DNA of 64,000 nucleotides, from NCBI GenBank assembly GCA_017459945.1, contig JAFUBZ010000019.1:1-64000 (forward strand), read 5' to 3'. A program made the position numbers and the translations under genes. Below are positions 25,453-37,002 of the stretch, one piece after another. Every line of letters begins with the position of its first letter. Positions within the stretch are counted from its first letter, which is position 1. The notes beneath the pieces are model-generated. The model ran no database searches. It was not told the origin of the DNA and was given only the letters and a program-made list of their open reading frames with translations. The DNA is from Eubacterium sp. (GTDB taxonomy: Bacteria; Bacillota; Clostridia; Lachnospirales; Lachnospiraceae).

Positions 25453-26076
25453 GTGGCAAAAGTAGAATTAAAACAGCCGATCGTACAGGAGATATCCGAG
25501 CAGATCGCCGGTGCGCAGAGCATTGTGCTGGTAGATCACCGCGGACTTACCGTTGCAGAGGATACAAAACTTCGTAAAGAGCTGAGAGAAGCAGGCGTTT
25601 CTTATAAAGTATATAAGAACACTCTGATGAACTTTGCTTTTAAGGGAACGGAGTTTGAAGCTCTCACGGAATGCATGAAAGGACCGAGCGCCATCGCAGT
25701 ATCAAAGGAAGATGCGACAGCACCGGCCAGAATCCTTGTAAACTTTGCAAAGAGTGCTCCGAAGCTTGAGCTCAAAGCAGGTATCGTGGAAGGCCAGATG
25801 TATGATGTAGATGGTCTGAAGGAAGTCGCTGCCGTACCGGCAAGAGAAGTCCTGATCTCCAAGCTGCTTGGAAGCATGCAGTCACCGATCGCAAACCTGG
25901 CTCGCGTTCTGAACCAGATCGCAGAGAATGGTGGTGGCGCAGCTGTTGCTGCAGAGGAAGCGCCGGCTGAAGAGACAGCAGAAGCACCGGCTGAAGTAGC
26001 TGCTCCGGCAGAGGAAGCTGCACCGGCTGCAGAAGCTGCAGAGGCACCGGCAGAGGAAGCACCGGCTGCAGAATAG
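25453..26076 (+). CDS. rplJ: 50S ribosomal protein L10 with extended acidic tail
   Basis: 207 residues. Residues 1-165 are a standard L10: SIVLVDHRGLTVAEDTKLRKELREAG, YKVYKNTLM and the L12-binding helix SPIANLARVLNQIAENG. The remaining 40 residues are a low-complexity Ala/Glu/Pro tail (repeats of APAEE), beyond the usual 165-175 length. Start is GTG 25453 with AGGAGGTG upstream; the longer frame from 25366 runs through the attenuator and is rejected. L10 anchors the L7/L12 stalk and autoregulates its own leader. Confidence 0.95.
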   Translation: MAKVELKQPIVQEISEQIAGAQSIVLVDHRGLTVAEDTKLRKELREAGVSYKVYKNTLMNFAFKGTEFEALTECMKGPSAIAVSKEDATAPARILVNFAKSAPKLELKAGIVEGQMYDVDGLKEVAAVPAREVLISKLLGSMQSPIANLARVLNQIAENGGGAAVAAEEAPAEETAEAPAEVAAPAEEAAPAAEAAEAPAEEAPAAE

Positions 26077-26156
26077 GCCGGAAGTTATCTGGATAGCGCC
26101 GGACGGCGCAAATCTGTAATGTTAATAAGTATTATCATTTCTGGAGGAAAGAAATC

Positions 26157-26534
26157 ATGGCAAAATTAACTACTGAAGAATTTATCGAAGCGATCAAAGA
26201 GCTGACAGTACTGGAGCTGAATGATCTGGTAAAAGCATGTGAAGAAGAGTTTGGCGTATCTGCAGCAGCAGGCGTTGTTGTAGCAGCAGCAGGCGGTGAC
26301 GCAGGTGCAGCTGAGGAAGAGAAAGATTCCTTTGATGCTGAGCTGACAGAGATCGGCCCGAACAAGGTTAAGGTTATCAAGGTTGTTCGTGAGATCACAG
26401 GTCTTGGCCTGAAAGAAGCAAAAGAGCTGGTTGACAATGCACCGAAGATGATCAAAGAGGGCGTTGACAAGGCAGAAGCTGAAGACATCAAGGCTAAGGT
26501 TGAAGCAGAAGGTGCTGTTGTTACACTGAAGTAA
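26157..26534 (+). CDS. rplL: 50S ribosomal protein L7/L12
   Basis: 125 residues with the usual three parts: N-terminal dimerisation helices ([26 protein letters not shown]), an Ala/Gly hinge ([20 protein letters not shown]), and a C-terminal factor-binding domain ([24 protein letters not shown]). GGAGG is correctly placed before ATG. It lies 80 nt after rplJ; a terminator follows before rpoB. Confidence 0.97.
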   Translation: MAKLTTEEFIEAIKELTVLELNDLVKACEEEFGVSAAAGVVVAAAGGDAGAAEEEKDSFDAELTEIGPNKVKVIKVVREITGLGLKEAKELVDNAPKMIKEGVDKAEAEDIKAKVEAEGAVVTLK

Positions 26535-26590
26535 TTAACTGTAACCGGCTTCGGGTTTTGGGGGCAGTCCAAACCGTAAAAAGATATTTG

Positions 26591-26629
26591 AGCGGAGAAT
26601 TTTTAAAAGAATTCTCCGCTTGTTTTTTT
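26591..26629 (+). terminator. Terminator after rplL
   Basis: AGCGGAGAATT (26591-26601) pairs perfectly with AATTCTCCGCT (26610-26620), 8-nt loop, then TGTTTTTTT. It probably lowers read-through from the L10-L12 genes into rpoBC. Confidence 0.9.
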
Positions 26630-26649
26630 ATTAATACAAGAAAAAGTTC

Positions 26650-26674
26650 TTGACACTTGACATACTTATATGAT
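26650..26674 (+). promoter_or_regulatory. Possible rpoB promoter region
   Basis: Two TTGACA boxes lie 7 nt apart (26650-26655 and 26657-26662), followed by TATGAT at 26669-26674. Neither spacing is ideal (13 and 6 nt). Weak later -10 candidates exist near 26680. The site right after the rplL terminator makes an rpoBC promoter likely, but the exact boxes are unclear. Confidence 0.35.
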
Positions 26675-26804
26675 ATCCTTATCTGCGCTTTACTGCGTAA
26701 AAAGGGGTGTACTATGCCCTAAAATAGCAATAATGCACGAAATCTAATACGATTTCTTGGGACTTTTACCAAAAAACACGCATATTTTGAGAGGTGGAAC
26801 GTCA

Positions 26805-29800
26805 ATGGAGAAAAACAGAATACGTCCGGTCGAGGCCGGAAGAAACATGCGTATGAGTTATTCCAGACAGAAGGAAGTCCTGGAGATGCCTAACCTGATC
26901 GAGGTTCAGAAGGAATCCTATAAGTGGTTTCTGACCGACGGGTTGAAGGAAGTCTTTGAGGATGTATCTCCGATCATGGATTACAGCGGTAATCTCAGCC
27001 TGGAATTCGGAGACTTTACACTATGTACGGATGAAGTGAAGTATTCCATACAGGAGTGTAAGGGAAGGGATATGACTTATGCGGCACCATTGAAAGTCAA
27101 GGTGAGACTCTATAATAAAGAGGCAGAAGACATCAATGAGCATGAGATTTTTATCGGCGATCTTCCACTGATGACAGAGACAGGTACGTTTGTGATCAAT
27201 GGGGCAGAGCGTGTTATCGTCAGCCAGCTGGTTCGTTCACCGGGCATTTATTATGGGATCGCCCATGATAAAGTCGGTAAGGAGCTTTTTTCCTGTACCG
27301 TAATCCCGAATAGAGGTGCATGGCTGGAATATGAGACCGATTCGAATGATGTGTTCTACGTCCGTGTTGACAGAACCCGTAAGGTGCCGATCACGGTCCT
27401 GATCCGTGCGCTTGGCTATGGCACCAATCAGGAGATCATTGACCTCTTCGGCGAAGAACCGAAGATCATGGCAAGTCTTGCAAAAGATATTGCAGCAAGC
27501 TATCAGGACGGCCTTCTGGAACTGTACAAGAAGATCCGCCCGGGTGAGCCGCTGTCTGTAGAGAGCGCGGAAAGCCTGATCACAGCGATGTTTTTTGACC
27601 CGAGAAGATATGATCTTGCCCGTGTAGGCAGATATAAATTCAACAAAAAGCTGATGCTGCGCAACCGGATCGCCGGTCAGACACTCGCAGAGGATGTTGT
27701 GGATATGCAGACAGGTGAATTCCTGGCAGAAGCAGGTACGGTTGTAACAAGAGAGCTTGCAGACCAGATCCAGAACGCAGCAGTTCCTGCAGTGATGATC
27801 CAGACAGAAAGCCGCAATGTACGTGTTCTTTCCAATATGATGGTAGATCTGCGTAATTATGTGGACTGTGATCCGGAAGAGCTTGGCATTACAGAGCTTG
27901 TTTACTATCCGGTACTTGAGCAGATGATGCGCGAGATCCCGGAAGTTGAGGAACTCAAAGAAGCGATCAGGAGAAGCGTACATGATCTGATTCCGAAGCA
28001 TATCACAAAGGAAGATATCATCGCTTCCATTAACTATCATATGCATCTGGAATACGGCATCGGCAGTGATGATGACATCGACCACCTCGGAAACCGCCGC
28101 ATCCGTGCAGTCGGAGAGCTTCTGCAGAACCAGTACAGAATCGGTATTTCCCGTCTGGAGCGTGTTGTACGGGAACGTATGACCACACAGGATATTGAGA
28201 CGATCACACCGCAGAGTCTGATCAACATCAAGCCGGTGACAGCAGCGGTAAAAGAGTTCTTTGGTTCTTCCCAGCTGTCCCAGTTTATGGATCAGAACAA
28301 CCCGCTTGGTGAGCTGACACATAAGCGTCGTTTATCAGCATTGGGACCGGGCGGTCTGTCCAGAGACCGTGCAGGATTCGAGGTTCGAGATATCCACTAT
28401 TCTCATTACGGAAGAATGTGCCCGATCGAGACGCCTGAAGGTCCGAACATCGGTCTGATCAACTCTCTGGCTTCCTATGCCCGTATCAACAAATACGGTT
28501 TTATAGAGGCGCCGTATCGTAAGATTGATAAAACAGATCCGCAGAATCCGCGTGTTACGGATGAAGTTGTGTATATGACTGCGGACGAAGAAGATAACTA
28601 CCATGTAGCACAGGCGAATGAGCCGCTCGATGATGAAGGACATTTCAAGAGAAAGTCCGTTTCCGGTCGTTTCCGTAAGGAGACACAGGAATACGAGAGA
28701 ACAGCATTTGATTACATGGATGTCTCTCCGAAGATGGTATTCTCAGTCGCTACGGCACTGATCCCGTTCCTGGAGAATGACGATGCGAACCGTGCACTGA
28801 TGGGTGCGAACATGCAGCGTCAGGCAGTACCGCTTCTTACAACAGAGGCGCCGGTCGTCGGTACCGGAATGGAGCCCAAAACTGCTGTTGACTCCGGTGT
28901 TTGTGTCGTTGCAAAGGCAGACGGTGTGGTAGAGCGCGCATGCGCTGACGTCATCACGATCAAATATGACGAGGATGGCAGCCGCGAAGATATCCGTCTC
29001 TCCAAGTTCGAGCGCTCCAACCAGTCCAACTGCTACAACCAGCGCCCAATCGTGTTCAAAGGCGATCATGTAAAGGCGGGACAGGTCATTGCAGACGGTC
29101 CGTCTACCGCACTGGGCGAGCTGGCACTCGGCAAGAACCCGCTGATCGGATTCATGACCTGGGAAGGTTATAACTACGAGGATGCGGTTCTGTTAAGTGA
29201 GCGTCTGGTACAGGATGATGTTTATACATCCATCCATATTGAAGAATATGAAGCAGAAGCACGTGATACCAAACTGGGACCGGAAGAGATCACCAGAGAC
29301 GTTCCGGGTGTCGGTGAGGATGCGTTAAAAGACCTTGACGAGCGCGGAATCATCCGCATCGGCGCAGAGGTCCGTGCCGGAGATATCCTGGTCGGGAAAG
29401 TAACACCGAAGGGTGAGACAGAGCTGACGGCAGAAGAGCGCCTTCTGCGTGCGATCTTCGGTGAAAAAGCACGTGAGGTACATGACACCTCCCTGAAAGT
29501 ACCGCATGGTGAATACGGTATTGTCGTTGACGCAAAAGTATTCTCCCGTGAGAACGGAGACGAGCTTTCACCGGGTGTAAACCAGGCAGTCCGCATTTAC
29601 ATCGCACAGAAGAGAAAGATCTCTGTTGGTGATAAGATGGCCGGCCGTCACGGAAACAAGGGTGTTGTATCTCGTGTACTTCCGGTAGAGGATATGCCGT
29701 TCCTGCCGAACGGACGACCGCTGGATATCGTACTGAATCCGCTGGGCGTTCCGTCCCGTATGAACATCGGACAGGTCCTTGAGATCCATCTGAGTCTGGC

Positions 29801-30695
29801 TGCAAAAGCGCTTGGCTTTGAAGTGGCAACACCTGTCTTCGACGGCGCAAAGGAAAATGACATTATGGATACCCTGGATCTGGCAAACGACTATGTAAAC
29901 CTGTCCTGGGAAGAATTTGAAGCAAGACATAAAGAGGAACTTCTTCCGGAAGTTCTGGAATATCTCTATGAGAACCGCGAGCACCGGAAGCTCTGGAAGG
30001 GCGTGCCGATCTCAAGAGATGGTAAGGTCAGACTTCGTGACGGACGTACAGGTGAGTTCTTTGACAGCCCGGTTACGATCGGTCACATGCACTACCTGAA
30101 GCTGCATCATCTGGTAGATGATAAGATCCATGCACGTTCTACCGGCCCTTACTCACTCGTAACACAGCAGCCGCTGGGTGGTAAAGCGCAGTTCGGCGGA
30201 CAGCGTTTCGGCGAGATGGAGGTTTGGGCACTTGAAGCGTATGGCGCATCCTATACCCTTCAGGAGATCCTGACTGTGAAGTCTGATGATGTGATCGGAC
30301 GAGTTCGTACTTATGAAGCGATCATTAAGGGAACGAACATCCCGCAGCCGGGTATTCCGGAGTCCTTCAAGGTACTGTTGAAAGAGCTGCAGTCTCTTGG
30401 TCTTGACATGACCCTTGAGGATGAGGACGGCAATGAAGTTCGCCTGAAAGAGGCAAGTGAATACGGTACGACAGACTTTAATGCGATCGACCGCGACATG
30501 AGCCGCAACATGCAGCGTGACAACGAATCCGAGTTTGCTGCAGCAGGGTATACCTCTCAGGAATTCAATGAGCAGGGCGAGCTTGTTAACGTAGATGTCG
30601 AAGAAGAAGTGGCAGATGAGTTTGACGCAGATGCGATGGATCTCGAACCGTCAGAAGACTTTGACATGGATGCAGAAGCAATGGATGAAGAGTAA
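26805..30695 (+). CDS. rpoB: DNA-directed RNA polymerase subunit beta
   Basis: 1296 residues. Complete subunit beginning [20 protein letters not shown]. The rifampicin-binding segment reads [32 protein letters not shown], with Ser/Gln/Asp/His/Arg at the positions common in sensitive strains. Active-site regions RHGNKGVVS and [24 protein letters not shown] are intact. The C-terminus has an acidic extension ([20 protein letters not shown]). ATG 26805 follows GAGGTGG; the upstream frame from 26757 is discarded. It is followed by rpoC after 17 nt. Confidence 0.97.
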   Translation: MEKNRIRPVEAGRNMRMSYSRQKEVLEMPNLIEVQKESYKWFLTDGLKEVFEDVSPIMDYSGNLSLEFGDFTLCTDEVKYSIQECKGRDMTYAAPLKVKVRLYNKEAEDINEHEIFIGDLPLMTETGTFVINGAERVIVSQLVRSPGIYYGIAHDKVGKELFSCTVIPNRGAWLEYETDSNDVFYVRVDRTRKVPITVLIRALGYGTNQEIIDLFGEEPKIMASLAKDIAASYQDGLLELYKKIRPGEPLSVESAESLITAMFFDPRRYDLARVGRYKFNKKLMLRNRIAGQTLAEDVVDMQTGEFLAEAGTVVTRELADQIQNAAVPAVMIQTESRNVRVLSNMMVDLRNYVDCDPEELGITELVYYPVLEQMMREIPEVEELKEAIRRSVHDLIPKHITKEDIIASINYHMHLEYGIGSDDDIDHLGNRRIRAVGELLQNQYRIGISRLERVVRERMTTQDIETITPQSLINIKPVTAAVKEFFGSSQLSQFMDQNNPLGELTHKRRLSALGPGGLSRDRAGFEVRDIHYSHYGRMCPIETPEGPNIGLINSLASYARINKYGFIEAPYRKIDKTDPQNPRVTDEVVYMTADEEDNYHVAQANEPLDDEGHFKRKSVSGRFRKETQEYERTAFDYMDVSPKMVFSVATALIPFLENDDANRALMGANMQRQAVPLLTTEAPVVGTGMEPKTAVDSGVCVVAKADGVVERACADVITIKYDEDGSREDIRLSKFERSNQSNCYNQRPIVFKGDHVKAGQVIADGPSTALGELALGKNPLIGFMTWEGYNYEDAVLLSERLVQDDVYTSIHIEEYEAEARDTKLGPEEITRDVPGVGEDALKDLDERGIIRIGAEVRAGDILVGKVTPKGETELTAEERLLRAIFGEKAREVHDTSLKVPHGEYGIVVDAKVFSRENGDELSPGVNQAVRIYIAQKRKISVGDKMAGRHGNKGVVSRVLPVEDMPFLPNGRPLDIVLNPLGVPSRMNIGQVLEIHLSLAAKALGFEVATPVFDGAKENDIMDTLDLANDYVNLSWEEFEARHKEELLPEVLEYLYENREHRKLWKGVPISRDGKVRLRDGRTGEFFDSPVTIGHMHYLKLHHLVDDKIHARSTGPYSLVTQQPLGGKAQFGGQRFGEMEVWALEAYGASYTLQEILTVKSDDVIGRVRTYEAIIKGTNIPQPGIPESFKVLLKELQSLGLDMTLEDEDGNEVRLKEASEYGTTDFNAIDRDMSRNMQRDNESEFAAAGYTSQEFNEQGELVNVDVEEEVADEFDADAMDLEPSEDFDMDAEAMDEE

Positions 30696-30712
30696 GGGAA
30701 GGAGAATCGGAC

Positions 30713-33700
30713 ATGGCAGATTTAGCAAATAAAGATAACGTACAGAACCCAACGTTTGATGCCATTCGGATCGGACTGGCTTCCCCTGAAAAGATCCGTG
30801 AATGGTCACATGGCGAAGTGAAAAAGCCTGAGACGATCAATTATCGTACGTTAAAGCCGGAAAAGGACGGCCTGTTCTGCGAGCGCATTTTTGGACCGAG
30901 CAAGGACTGGGAGTGCCACTGCGGAAAGTATAAGAAGATCCGCTACAAAGGTGTGGTCTGCGACCGATGCGGCGTAGAGGTTACCAAATCCAATGTCCGC
31001 CGTGAGCGGATGGGCCATATCGAGCTGGCAGCACCGGTTTCCCATATCTGGTACTTTAAGGGAATCCCGAGCCGCATGGGACTGATCCTGGATCTGTCCC
31101 CGCGTGTGCTGGAGAGAGTTCTTTACTTTGCATCCTATATTGTTCTGGATGCAGGTGATTCCGGCCTTGCCTATAAGCAGGTGCTGACAGAGGGCGAGTA
31201 TCAGGAAGCACTGGAAAAATACGGCATGACATTCCGTGTCGGCATGGGTGCGGAAGCAGTCCGTGAGCTTCTTGCAGCGATCGATCTGGATAAAGAGTCT
31301 GAAGAGCTGAAAGAAGAGCTTAAGAAATCAACCGGCCAGAAGCGCACACGTATCATCAAGCGTCTGGAAGTGGTAGAAGCATTCCGTGATTCCGGAAACA
31401 AGCCGGAATGGATGGTTATGACCGTTATCCCGGTCATCCCGCCGGATCTTCGCCCGATGGTACAGTTAGACGGCGGTCGTTTTGCGACCTCTGATCTGAA
31501 TGATCTGTATCGCCGTATCATCAACAGAAACAATCGTTTGAGCCGTCTGCTTGAGCTTGGCGCACCGGACATCATCGTCCGCAACGAAAAACGTATGCTG
31601 CAGGAAGCAGTAGATGCGCTGATCGACAACGGCCGCCGCGGAAGACCGGTTACAGGACCGGGCAACCGTGCGCTCAAATCACTTTCTGACATGCTTAAAG
31701 GTAAGGGCGGACGGTTCCGTCAGAACCTTCTGGGTAAGCGTGTTGACTATTCAGGACGTTCGGTTATCGTCGTCGGACCGGAGCTTAAGATCTATCAGTG
31801 CGGTCTGCCGAAGGAAATGGCGATTGAGCTGTTTAAGCCGTTCGTTATGAAAGAGCTTGTCGGAAACAAGACAGCACATAACATCAAAAATGCCAAGAAG
31901 ATGGTAGAAAGACTGCAGCCTGAGGTATGGGATGTACTTGAAAAAGTCATCAAAGAGCATCCGGTTATGTTAAACCGTGCCCCCACACTGCACCGCCTTG
32001 GTATCCAGGCATTTGAGCCGATCCTGGTAGAAGGTAAGGCGATCAAGCTGCATCCGCTGGTATGTACAGCGTACAATGCCGACTTTGACGGCGACCAGAT
32101 GGCGGTACATCTGCCGCTGTCTGTAGAAGCACAGGCGGAATGCCGCTTCATGCTCCTTTCACCGAACAACCTGCTCAAGCCGTCTGACGGCGGTGTCGTA
32201 GCAGTTCCGTCACAGGATATGGTACTTGGTATCTATTACCTGACACAGGAGCGTCCGGGTTCCATCGGAGAAGGCCACTGCTTTAAGGACCTTGGTGAAG
32301 CCATCATGGCATATGAGAACAAGGAACTCATTCTGCAGAGCCGCATCAAAGTGCGTGTAACAAAACCGGTGGCTGACGGAAGCATGAAGACAGGTCTGGT
32401 AGAGTCTACACTCGGAAGATTCCTGTTTAACGAGATCCTTCCGCAGGATCTGGGATTTGTTGACCGTTCCGTACCGGAGAACGAACTGGTTCTGGAAGTT
32501 GACAAGCTGGTCAAGAAAAAAGATCTCAAGGAGATCCTTGAGCGCGTGATCGGCGTACATGGTGCAACGAAGACCGCAGAGGTTCTGGATGCGATCAAGT
32601 CGATGGGATACAAGTATTCCACACAGGCTGCGATGACGGTATCCATTTCCGATATGACCGTACCGGCTGAAAAGCAGCAGATGCTTGATGAGGCACAGGC
32701 TACGGTTGACAGCATCACGAGAAACTACCGCAGAGGTCTTCTGTCTGAAGAAGAGCGTTACAAAGAAGTCGTACAGACATGGAGAGATACCGATGAGAAG
32801 CTGACAAAGGTACTGCTCGACGGTCTGGATGAATTTAACAATATCAACATGATGGCGGATTCCGGAGCCCGTGGTTCCGATAAGCAGATCAAGCAGCTTG
32901 CCGGCATGCGTGGCCTGATGGCAGATACGACCGGTCGTACGATCGAGCTGCCGATCAAGTCGAACTTCCGTGAAGGCCTTGACGTTCTGGAGTACTTCAT
33001 GTCAGCACACGGCGCACGTAAGGGTCTGTCCGATACAGCACTTCGTACCGCCGATTCCGGTTACCTGACAAGACGTCTCGTAGACGTTTCTCAGGAGCTG
33101 ATCATCCGTGATGAGGATTGCTGCAAAGATGCGCCGGAGATTCCGGGTATGTATGTATCCGCGTTCATGAAGGGCAAGGAAGAAGTTGAGAGCTTCCAGG
33201 AGCGTATCACAGGACGTACTTCCTGCTATGATGTCGTTGACAAAGACGGCAATGTGATCGTAGGCGCAAACCAGCTGATCACACCGAAACGTGCCGCAGA
33301 TATCGTTGAAAAGGGTCTGGATGAAAACGGTGTTCCGTTTGCAGAGCAGGATAAGGAAGTACGTAAGTTAAAGATTCGTACGATCTTAAAATGCCGTTCA
33401 CATCTGGGCGTATGCGCAAAATGCTATGGTATGAACATGGCAACCGGCGCACCTGTACAGGTTGGTGAAGCGATTGGTATCATTGCAGCACAGTCAATCG
33501 GTGAGCCGGGTACACAGCTTACCATGCGTACCTTCCATACCGGTGGTGTGGCAGGTAGCGATATCACACAGGGTCTTCCCCGTGTCGAGGAGCTGTTTGA
33601 GGCACGTAAGCCGAAAGGTCTTGCGATCATCACTGAATTTGCCGGTAAGGCAGAGATCCGTGATACAAAGAAGAAACGTGAAGTCGTTGTAACAAATGAC

Positions 33701-34399
33701 GAAACAGGCGATTCCAAGACATATCTGATCCCATATGGATCTAATATCAAGATCCATGACGGAGATGTACTGGAAGCAGGTGATGAGATCACAGAAGGTA
33801 GTGTCAACCCGCACGATATTCTGCGGATCAAAGGACCGACAGCGGTTCAGGATTATCTGTTAAGAGAAGTACAGCGTGTATATCGTCTGCAGGGTGTTGA
33901 GATCAACGATAAACATATCGAGGTGATCGTTCGTCAGATGATGAAGAAGATCCGTATCGAGGATAATGGAGATTCCGCATTCCTGCCGGGAACCCTGATC
34001 GATGTGCTTGATTTCGAAGAGATGAATGAAAAGCTTGCAGCAGATGGCCTTGAGCAGGCAACCGGCAAGCAGGAGCTTCTTGGAATCACAAAAGCTTCCC
34101 TGGCTACGAATTCGTTCATGTCAGCTGCTTCTTTCCAGGAGACGACAAAGGTATTGACCGACGCAGCGATCAAAGGAAAAGTAGATCCATTGGTTGGCCT
34201 TAAGGAAAACGTTATCATCGGAAAGCTGATACCGGCCGGAACAGGCATGAAGCGTTATCGGAATCTGCAGCTGGATTCTGACTTCACGATCAACACCAAG
34301 ATCGATCTGGATGATCTGGGATTGGAAGAGGAAGCGCCGGAAACGACAGAAGAGCCTGCGGCAGAAGCCGAGGAAGCTGTTGTTTCAGAAGAGGCATAG
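30713..34399 (+). CDS. rpoC: DNA-directed RNA polymerase subunit beta'
   Basis: 1228 residues. The N-terminal zinc ribbon has [20 protein letters not shown]. The catalytic NADFDGDQM motif binds the active-site Mg2+, and the trigger-loop/bridge-helix region ([29 protein letters not shown]) is intact. The second zinc site includes [13 protein letters not shown]. An acidic Glu-rich tail ends the protein. No frameshift is visible. GGAAGGAG precedes the start. A terminator hairpin lies about 45 nt after the stop. Confidence 0.97.
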   Translation: MADLANKDNVQNPTFDAIRIGLASPEKIREWSHGEVKKPETINYRTLKPEKDGLFCERIFGPSKDWECHCGKYKKIRYKGVVCDRCGVEVTKSNVRRERMGHIELAAPVSHIWYFKGIPSRMGLILDLSPRVLERVLYFASYIVLDAGDSGLAYKQVLTEGEYQEALEKYGMTFRVGMGAEAVRELLAAIDLDKESEELKEELKKSTGQKRTRIIKRLEVVEAFRDSGNKPEWMVMTVIPVIPPDLRPMVQLDGGRFATSDLNDLYRRIINRNNRLSRLLELGAPDIIVRNEKRMLQEAVDALIDNGRRGRPVTGPGNRALKSLSDMLKGKGGRFRQNLLGKRVDYSGRSVIVVGPELKIYQCGLPKEMAIELFKPFVMKELVGNKTAHNIKNAKKMVERLQPEVWDVLEKVIKEHPVMLNRAPTLHRLGIQAFEPILVEGKAIKLHPLVCTAYNADFDGDQMAVHLPLSVEAQAECRFMLLSPNNLLKPSDGGVVAVPSQDMVLGIYYLTQERPGSIGEGHCFKDLGEAIMAYENKELILQSRIKVRVTKPVADGSMKTGLVESTLGRFLFNEILPQDLGFVDRSVPENELVLEVDKLVKKKDLKEILERVIGVHGATKTAEVLDAIKSMGYKYSTQAAMTVSISDMTVPAEKQQMLDEAQATVDSITRNYRRGLLSEEERYKEVVQTWRDTDEKLTKVLLDGLDEFNNINMMADSGARGSDKQIKQLAGMRGLMADTTGRTIELPIKSNFREGLDVLEYFMSAHGARKGLSDTALRTADSGYLTRRLVDVSQELIIRDEDCCKDAPEIPGMYVSAFMKGKEEVESFQERITGRTSCYDVVDKDGNVIVGANQLITPKRAADIVEKGLDENGVPFAEQDKEVRKLKIRTILKCRSHLGVCAKCYGMNMATGAPVQVGEAIGIIAAQSIGEPGTQLTMRTFHTGGVAGSDITQGLPRVEELFEARKPKGLAIITEFAGKAEIRDTKKKREVVVTNDETGDSKTYLIPYGSNIKIHDGDVLEAGDEITEGSVNPHDILRIKGPTAVQDYLLREVQRVYRLQGVEINDKHIEVIVRQMMKKIRIEDNGDSAFLPGTLIDVLDFEEMNEKLAADGLEQATGKQELLGITKASLATNSFMSAASFQETTKVLTDAAIKGKVDPLVGLKENVIIGKLIPAGTGMKRYRNLQLDSDFTINTKIDLDDLGLEEEAPETTEEPAAEAEEAVVSEEA

Positions 34400-34441
34400 G
34401 CTACAGACAGAAAAGAATTGCAGAGACTGGTGAAATGAAAT

Positions 34442-34490
34442 GGGCTGCTGTATGAATGGATTTCGTACAGCAGCTCTTGCTATATTTTTC
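34442..34490 (+). terminator. Terminator after rpoC
   Basis: GGGCTGCTGTA (34442-34452) pairs with TACAGCAGCTC (34466-34476), one G-T pair, followed by an interrupted T-rich stretch (TATATTTTTC). Confidence 0.8.
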
Positions 34491-34520
34491 TTGCAACGGG
34501 ATATGGTTAAGAAGTATAGT
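34491..34520 (+). promoter_or_regulatory. Promoter for the SpoVK-like gene
   Basis: TTGCAA (34491-34496), 18-nt spacer, TATAGT (34515-34520). It lies directly downstream of the rpoC terminator and about 50 nt upstream of the start codon. Confidence 0.55.
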
Positions 34521-34569
34521 AAAAGCATGCAAAAACTTGTGTTCATCAGAAGGCAGGGTGAATGAGAAA

Positions 34570-35673
34570 ATGGATAAGGATTTTCTGAACGACGTATATA
34601 AGGATTTTTTCGGACCGGGCGGCAAAGATCCGGTTAAAAACGCAGAGGATGCGCTGAAAGAAGCGGAAAAGATGCTGGCGGATCTGCAAAAAAGAAATCA
34701 GGCCGGCATTGATGCGTTGGAAAAAGAAGTGGACGCGGTTACCGGTACAGATACCGTAGAGAATGTGGAGGAGATGCAGGCCGTTTCGCAGACAGAGCAG
34801 CAGGAGGCGCCAAAAGAACCGGAAAAGGATCCAATGGAGCAGCTCGATGAACTGATCGGTCTGGCAGAGATCAAGCATGATGTGCTGGAGCTGACAGATT
34901 TTGTAAAAGTACAGAAGATGCGGAAAGATCAGGGAATGAAATCGGTTCCCGTTTCCCTGCATCTTGTATTTACCGGAAACCCCGGAACAGGAAAAACAAC
35001 CGTTGCACGGATCCTTGCAAAGCTTTATGCAAACATCGGTGCGCTTTCTAAGGGACAGCTGGTGGAAGTGGACCGTTCCGGACTGGTTGCAGGGTATGTC
35101 GGACAGACTGCGCTTAAGACCCAGGAAAAGATCAGGGAAGCACTTGGCGGCGTTCTCTTTATTGATGAGGCGTATGCGCTTTCGCAAAAGGATGATGCCT
35201 TCGGGCAGGAGGCGATTGACACCATTCTGAAGGCAATGGAGGATCACAGGGACGATCTGGTTGTTATCGTGGCAGGTTATACGAAGCCGATGGAGGAATT
35301 CATCAACAGCAACCCGGGTCTGAAATCACGCTTTAATAAATATATTGAGTTCCCGGATTACTCGGTTGACGAGCTTGAGGAAATCTTCTACTCTAACTGC
35401 AGTCGGTATGATTATGTTGTAGAAGAAGAGGCGAAGAAGCACATTCGCGAGATGATCGTCGCAAGAAAGATGCAGAAGCAGGAGAATTTCGCGAACGCAA
35501 GAGAGGTCCGCAATCTGTTTGAGGAGATCATTACCAATCAGGCACGGCGTGTGGCAGAACTTGAGAGTCCGTCTCAGGAAGAAATGATGCTGTTAAAGCT
35601 GGAAGATCTGACAGAAGAGATAAGTGATGGAGACAAAGAACAAGACAAACAACTGGGTTCAGACCAGGAATAA
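34570..35673 (+). CDS. CbxX/SpoVK-like AAA+ ATPase
   Basis: 367 residues. Residues 1-110 are a charged, Glu-rich helical region. The AAA+ core follows: Walker A GNPGTGKTT at about 136-144, the family-typical DRSGLVAGYVGQTALKT, Walker B GVLFIDEAYAL, and sensor/arginine-finger segment NPGLKSRFNKYIEF. This family includes SpoVK (spore formation) and CbxX (Rubisco activation); sporulation genes are not visible here, so the client is unknown. Start ATG 34570 is inside a longer frame; AGGGTG is upstream. Its 3' end overlaps the potassium channel gene by 47 nt, indicating coupled translation. Confidence 0.85.
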   Translation: MDKDFLNDVYKDFFGPGGKDPVKNAEDALKEAEKMLADLQKRNQAGIDALEKEVDAVTGTDTVENVEEMQAVSQTEQQEAPKEPEKDPMEQLDELIGLAEIKHDVLELTDFVKVQKMRKDQGMKSVPVSLHLVFTGNPGTGKTTVARILAKLYANIGALSKGQLVEVDRSGLVAGYVGQTALKTQEKIREALGGVLFIDEAYALSQKDDAFGQEAIDTILKAMEDHRDDLVVIVAGYTKPMEEFINSNPGLKSRFNKYIEFPDYSVDELEEIFYSNCSRYDYVVEEEAKKHIREMIVARKMQKQENFANAREVRNLFEEIITNQARRVAELESPSQEEMMLLKLEDLTEEISDGDKEQDKQLGSDQE

Positions 35674-36853
35674 TCTGTACAAAACCCTGCAAATGGGGAT
35701 GAATGAAAATGCATGGAGCTGGTTCTATGACATTCTGAGTGTAGTAACACTTGTGGTCAATATCGTGATCAGCTTTATGTACACGTTTCGCGATCTGAGA
35801 GCAGAGCATTTTAGGGTGTTTATTGTGATCGAGTGGATCACCGTTCTGTTCTTTGCATTGGATTATGTTTTGCGGATCATGGCGGCACCAAGTGCGCATC
35901 CGAGCAGATCTGCGGTCTGGTGCAGGAGAAGATATATCATTTCGCTGACAGGGATCATCGACCTGTTGTCTTTCCTGCCGTATTTTCTCCCGGTGGTATT
36001 CCCGGCCGGAGCGGTGCTGTTCAGACTGTTAAGAGTCGTCAGGATCTTCCGCCTGTTCCGGATCAATGCATATTACGATTCGTTCCAGGCGATCGGAGAA
36101 GTCTTCCGGAGTAAAAAGCAGCAGTTGGTATCCTCCTTTTTTATCCTTGGAATCGTAATGCTTGCGGCAAGCCTTTGCATGTACGGTCTTGAGCATGAAG
36201 CCCAGCCGGATGTCTTTACGAATGCCTTTTCCGGAATCTGGTGGGCGGTTTCTGCACTCTTAACAGTTGGATATGGGGATATCTATCCGATCACGGTTGC
36301 GGGTCAGATCGCAGGTATTGTGATCGCTTTTGTAGGTGTTATGATGGTGGCGATCCCGACCGGTATTATTTCCGCCGGATTCGTTGAACAGTATACGAAG
36401 CTCAAAAAAATGGGCGATTATGCGATCGAAGAAGATGTTCATTTTATTAAGATCCGGATGGAAAAAGGAGACGGCTGGAATGACCGGATGATCAAAGATC
36501 TCGGACTTCCGAGCGGAATCATCATTGCCGCGCTCCAGAGAGGCCAGGAGACGCTGATCCCCCGTGGTGATGTGGTTGTCCGTGCCGGAGACACCCTGAT
36601 CATTGCGGCAGAGTCTCTTAAGAACGATCGCCAGACAGTGAACATGAAGGAAGTCCTTCTGAAAAGAGACCATCCGTGGAACGGCGTCGCGATCCGCGAT
36701 CTGGATATTTCGCGTCAGACATTTATCGTTATGGTTAAGCGGAATGATAATATGGTCATTCCAAAAGGTGATATGGTCCTGATCGAGGGCGATACGATCA
36801 TTCTGTATACAAAAGGCAAGGCAAAGCAGCCTGACGAACCGGCTGTGTATTAA
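35627..36853 (+). CDS. Voltage-gated-type potassium channel with RCK C-terminal domains
   Basis: 408 residues. A six-transmembrane Kv-like channel: an Arg-rich S4-like helix (LLRVVRIFRLFRINAYY), then pore helix and selectivity filter TVGYGD at about 213-218. The cytoplasmic end carries TrkA-C/RCK_C-type repeats (LGLPSGIIIAALQRGQETLIPRGDVVVRAGDTLII and a second copy near FIVMVKRNDNMVIPKGD), so gating by a small ligand such as a nucleotide is likely but not shown. ATG 35627 (or GTG 35624) overlaps the AAA gene by 47-50 nt. A bidirectional-looking terminator follows. Confidence 0.88.
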   Translation: METKNKTNNWVQTRNNLYKTLQMGMNENAWSWFYDILSVVTLVVNIVISFMYTFRDLRAEHFRVFIVIEWITVLFFALDYVLRIMAAPSAHPSRSAVWCRRRYIISLTGIIDLLSFLPYFLPVVFPAGAVLFRLLRVVRIFRLFRINAYYDSFQAIGEVFRSKKQQLVSSFFILGIVMLAASLCMYGLEHEAQPDVFTNAFSGIWWAVSALLTVGYGDIYPITVAGQIAGIVIAFVGVMMVAIPTGIISAGFVEQYTKLKKMGDYAIEEDVHFIKIRMEKGDGWNDRMIKDLGLPSGIIIAALQRGQETLIPRGDVVVRAGDTLIIAAESLKNDRQTVNMKEVLLKRDHPWNGVAIRDLDISRQTFIVMVKRNDNMVIPKGDMVLIEGDTIILYTKGKAKQPDEPAVY

Positions 36854-36859
36854 TATAAT

Positions 36860-36891
36860 GCAAAAATCGTATAAGATATACGATTTTTTGC
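36860..36891 (+). terminator. Terminator after the potassium channel gene
   Basis: GCAAAAATCGTAT (36860-36872) pairs with ATACGATTTTTTGC (36878-36891), with one bulged T; A- and T-rich flanks would serve both strands. It abuts the next promoter. Confidence 0.8.
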
Positions 36892-36920
36892 TTGATGGCA
36901 GTTTTTTCTTCTGGTATGCT
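36892..36920 (+). promoter_or_regulatory. Promoter for the CoA-transferase gene
   Basis: TTGATG (36892-36897), 17-nt spacer, TATGCT (36915-36920) preceded by TGG, an extended -10. The leader is about 75 nt and contains no clear regulatory fold. Confidence 0.45.
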
Positions 36921-37002
36921 TGATATATCAGTAATGGGATCAGACGGGGTTGTGTGTATACATGATACCTGTTTTGTGGTTAGCAATAAGGAGGATCGCA
37001 GG

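Noticed and set aside
27237..28322. 361-residue antisense frame within rpoB
   Set aside because: Cys/His/Arg-rich composition typical of a shadow frame, no ribosome site, and lies wholly inside a conserved gene.
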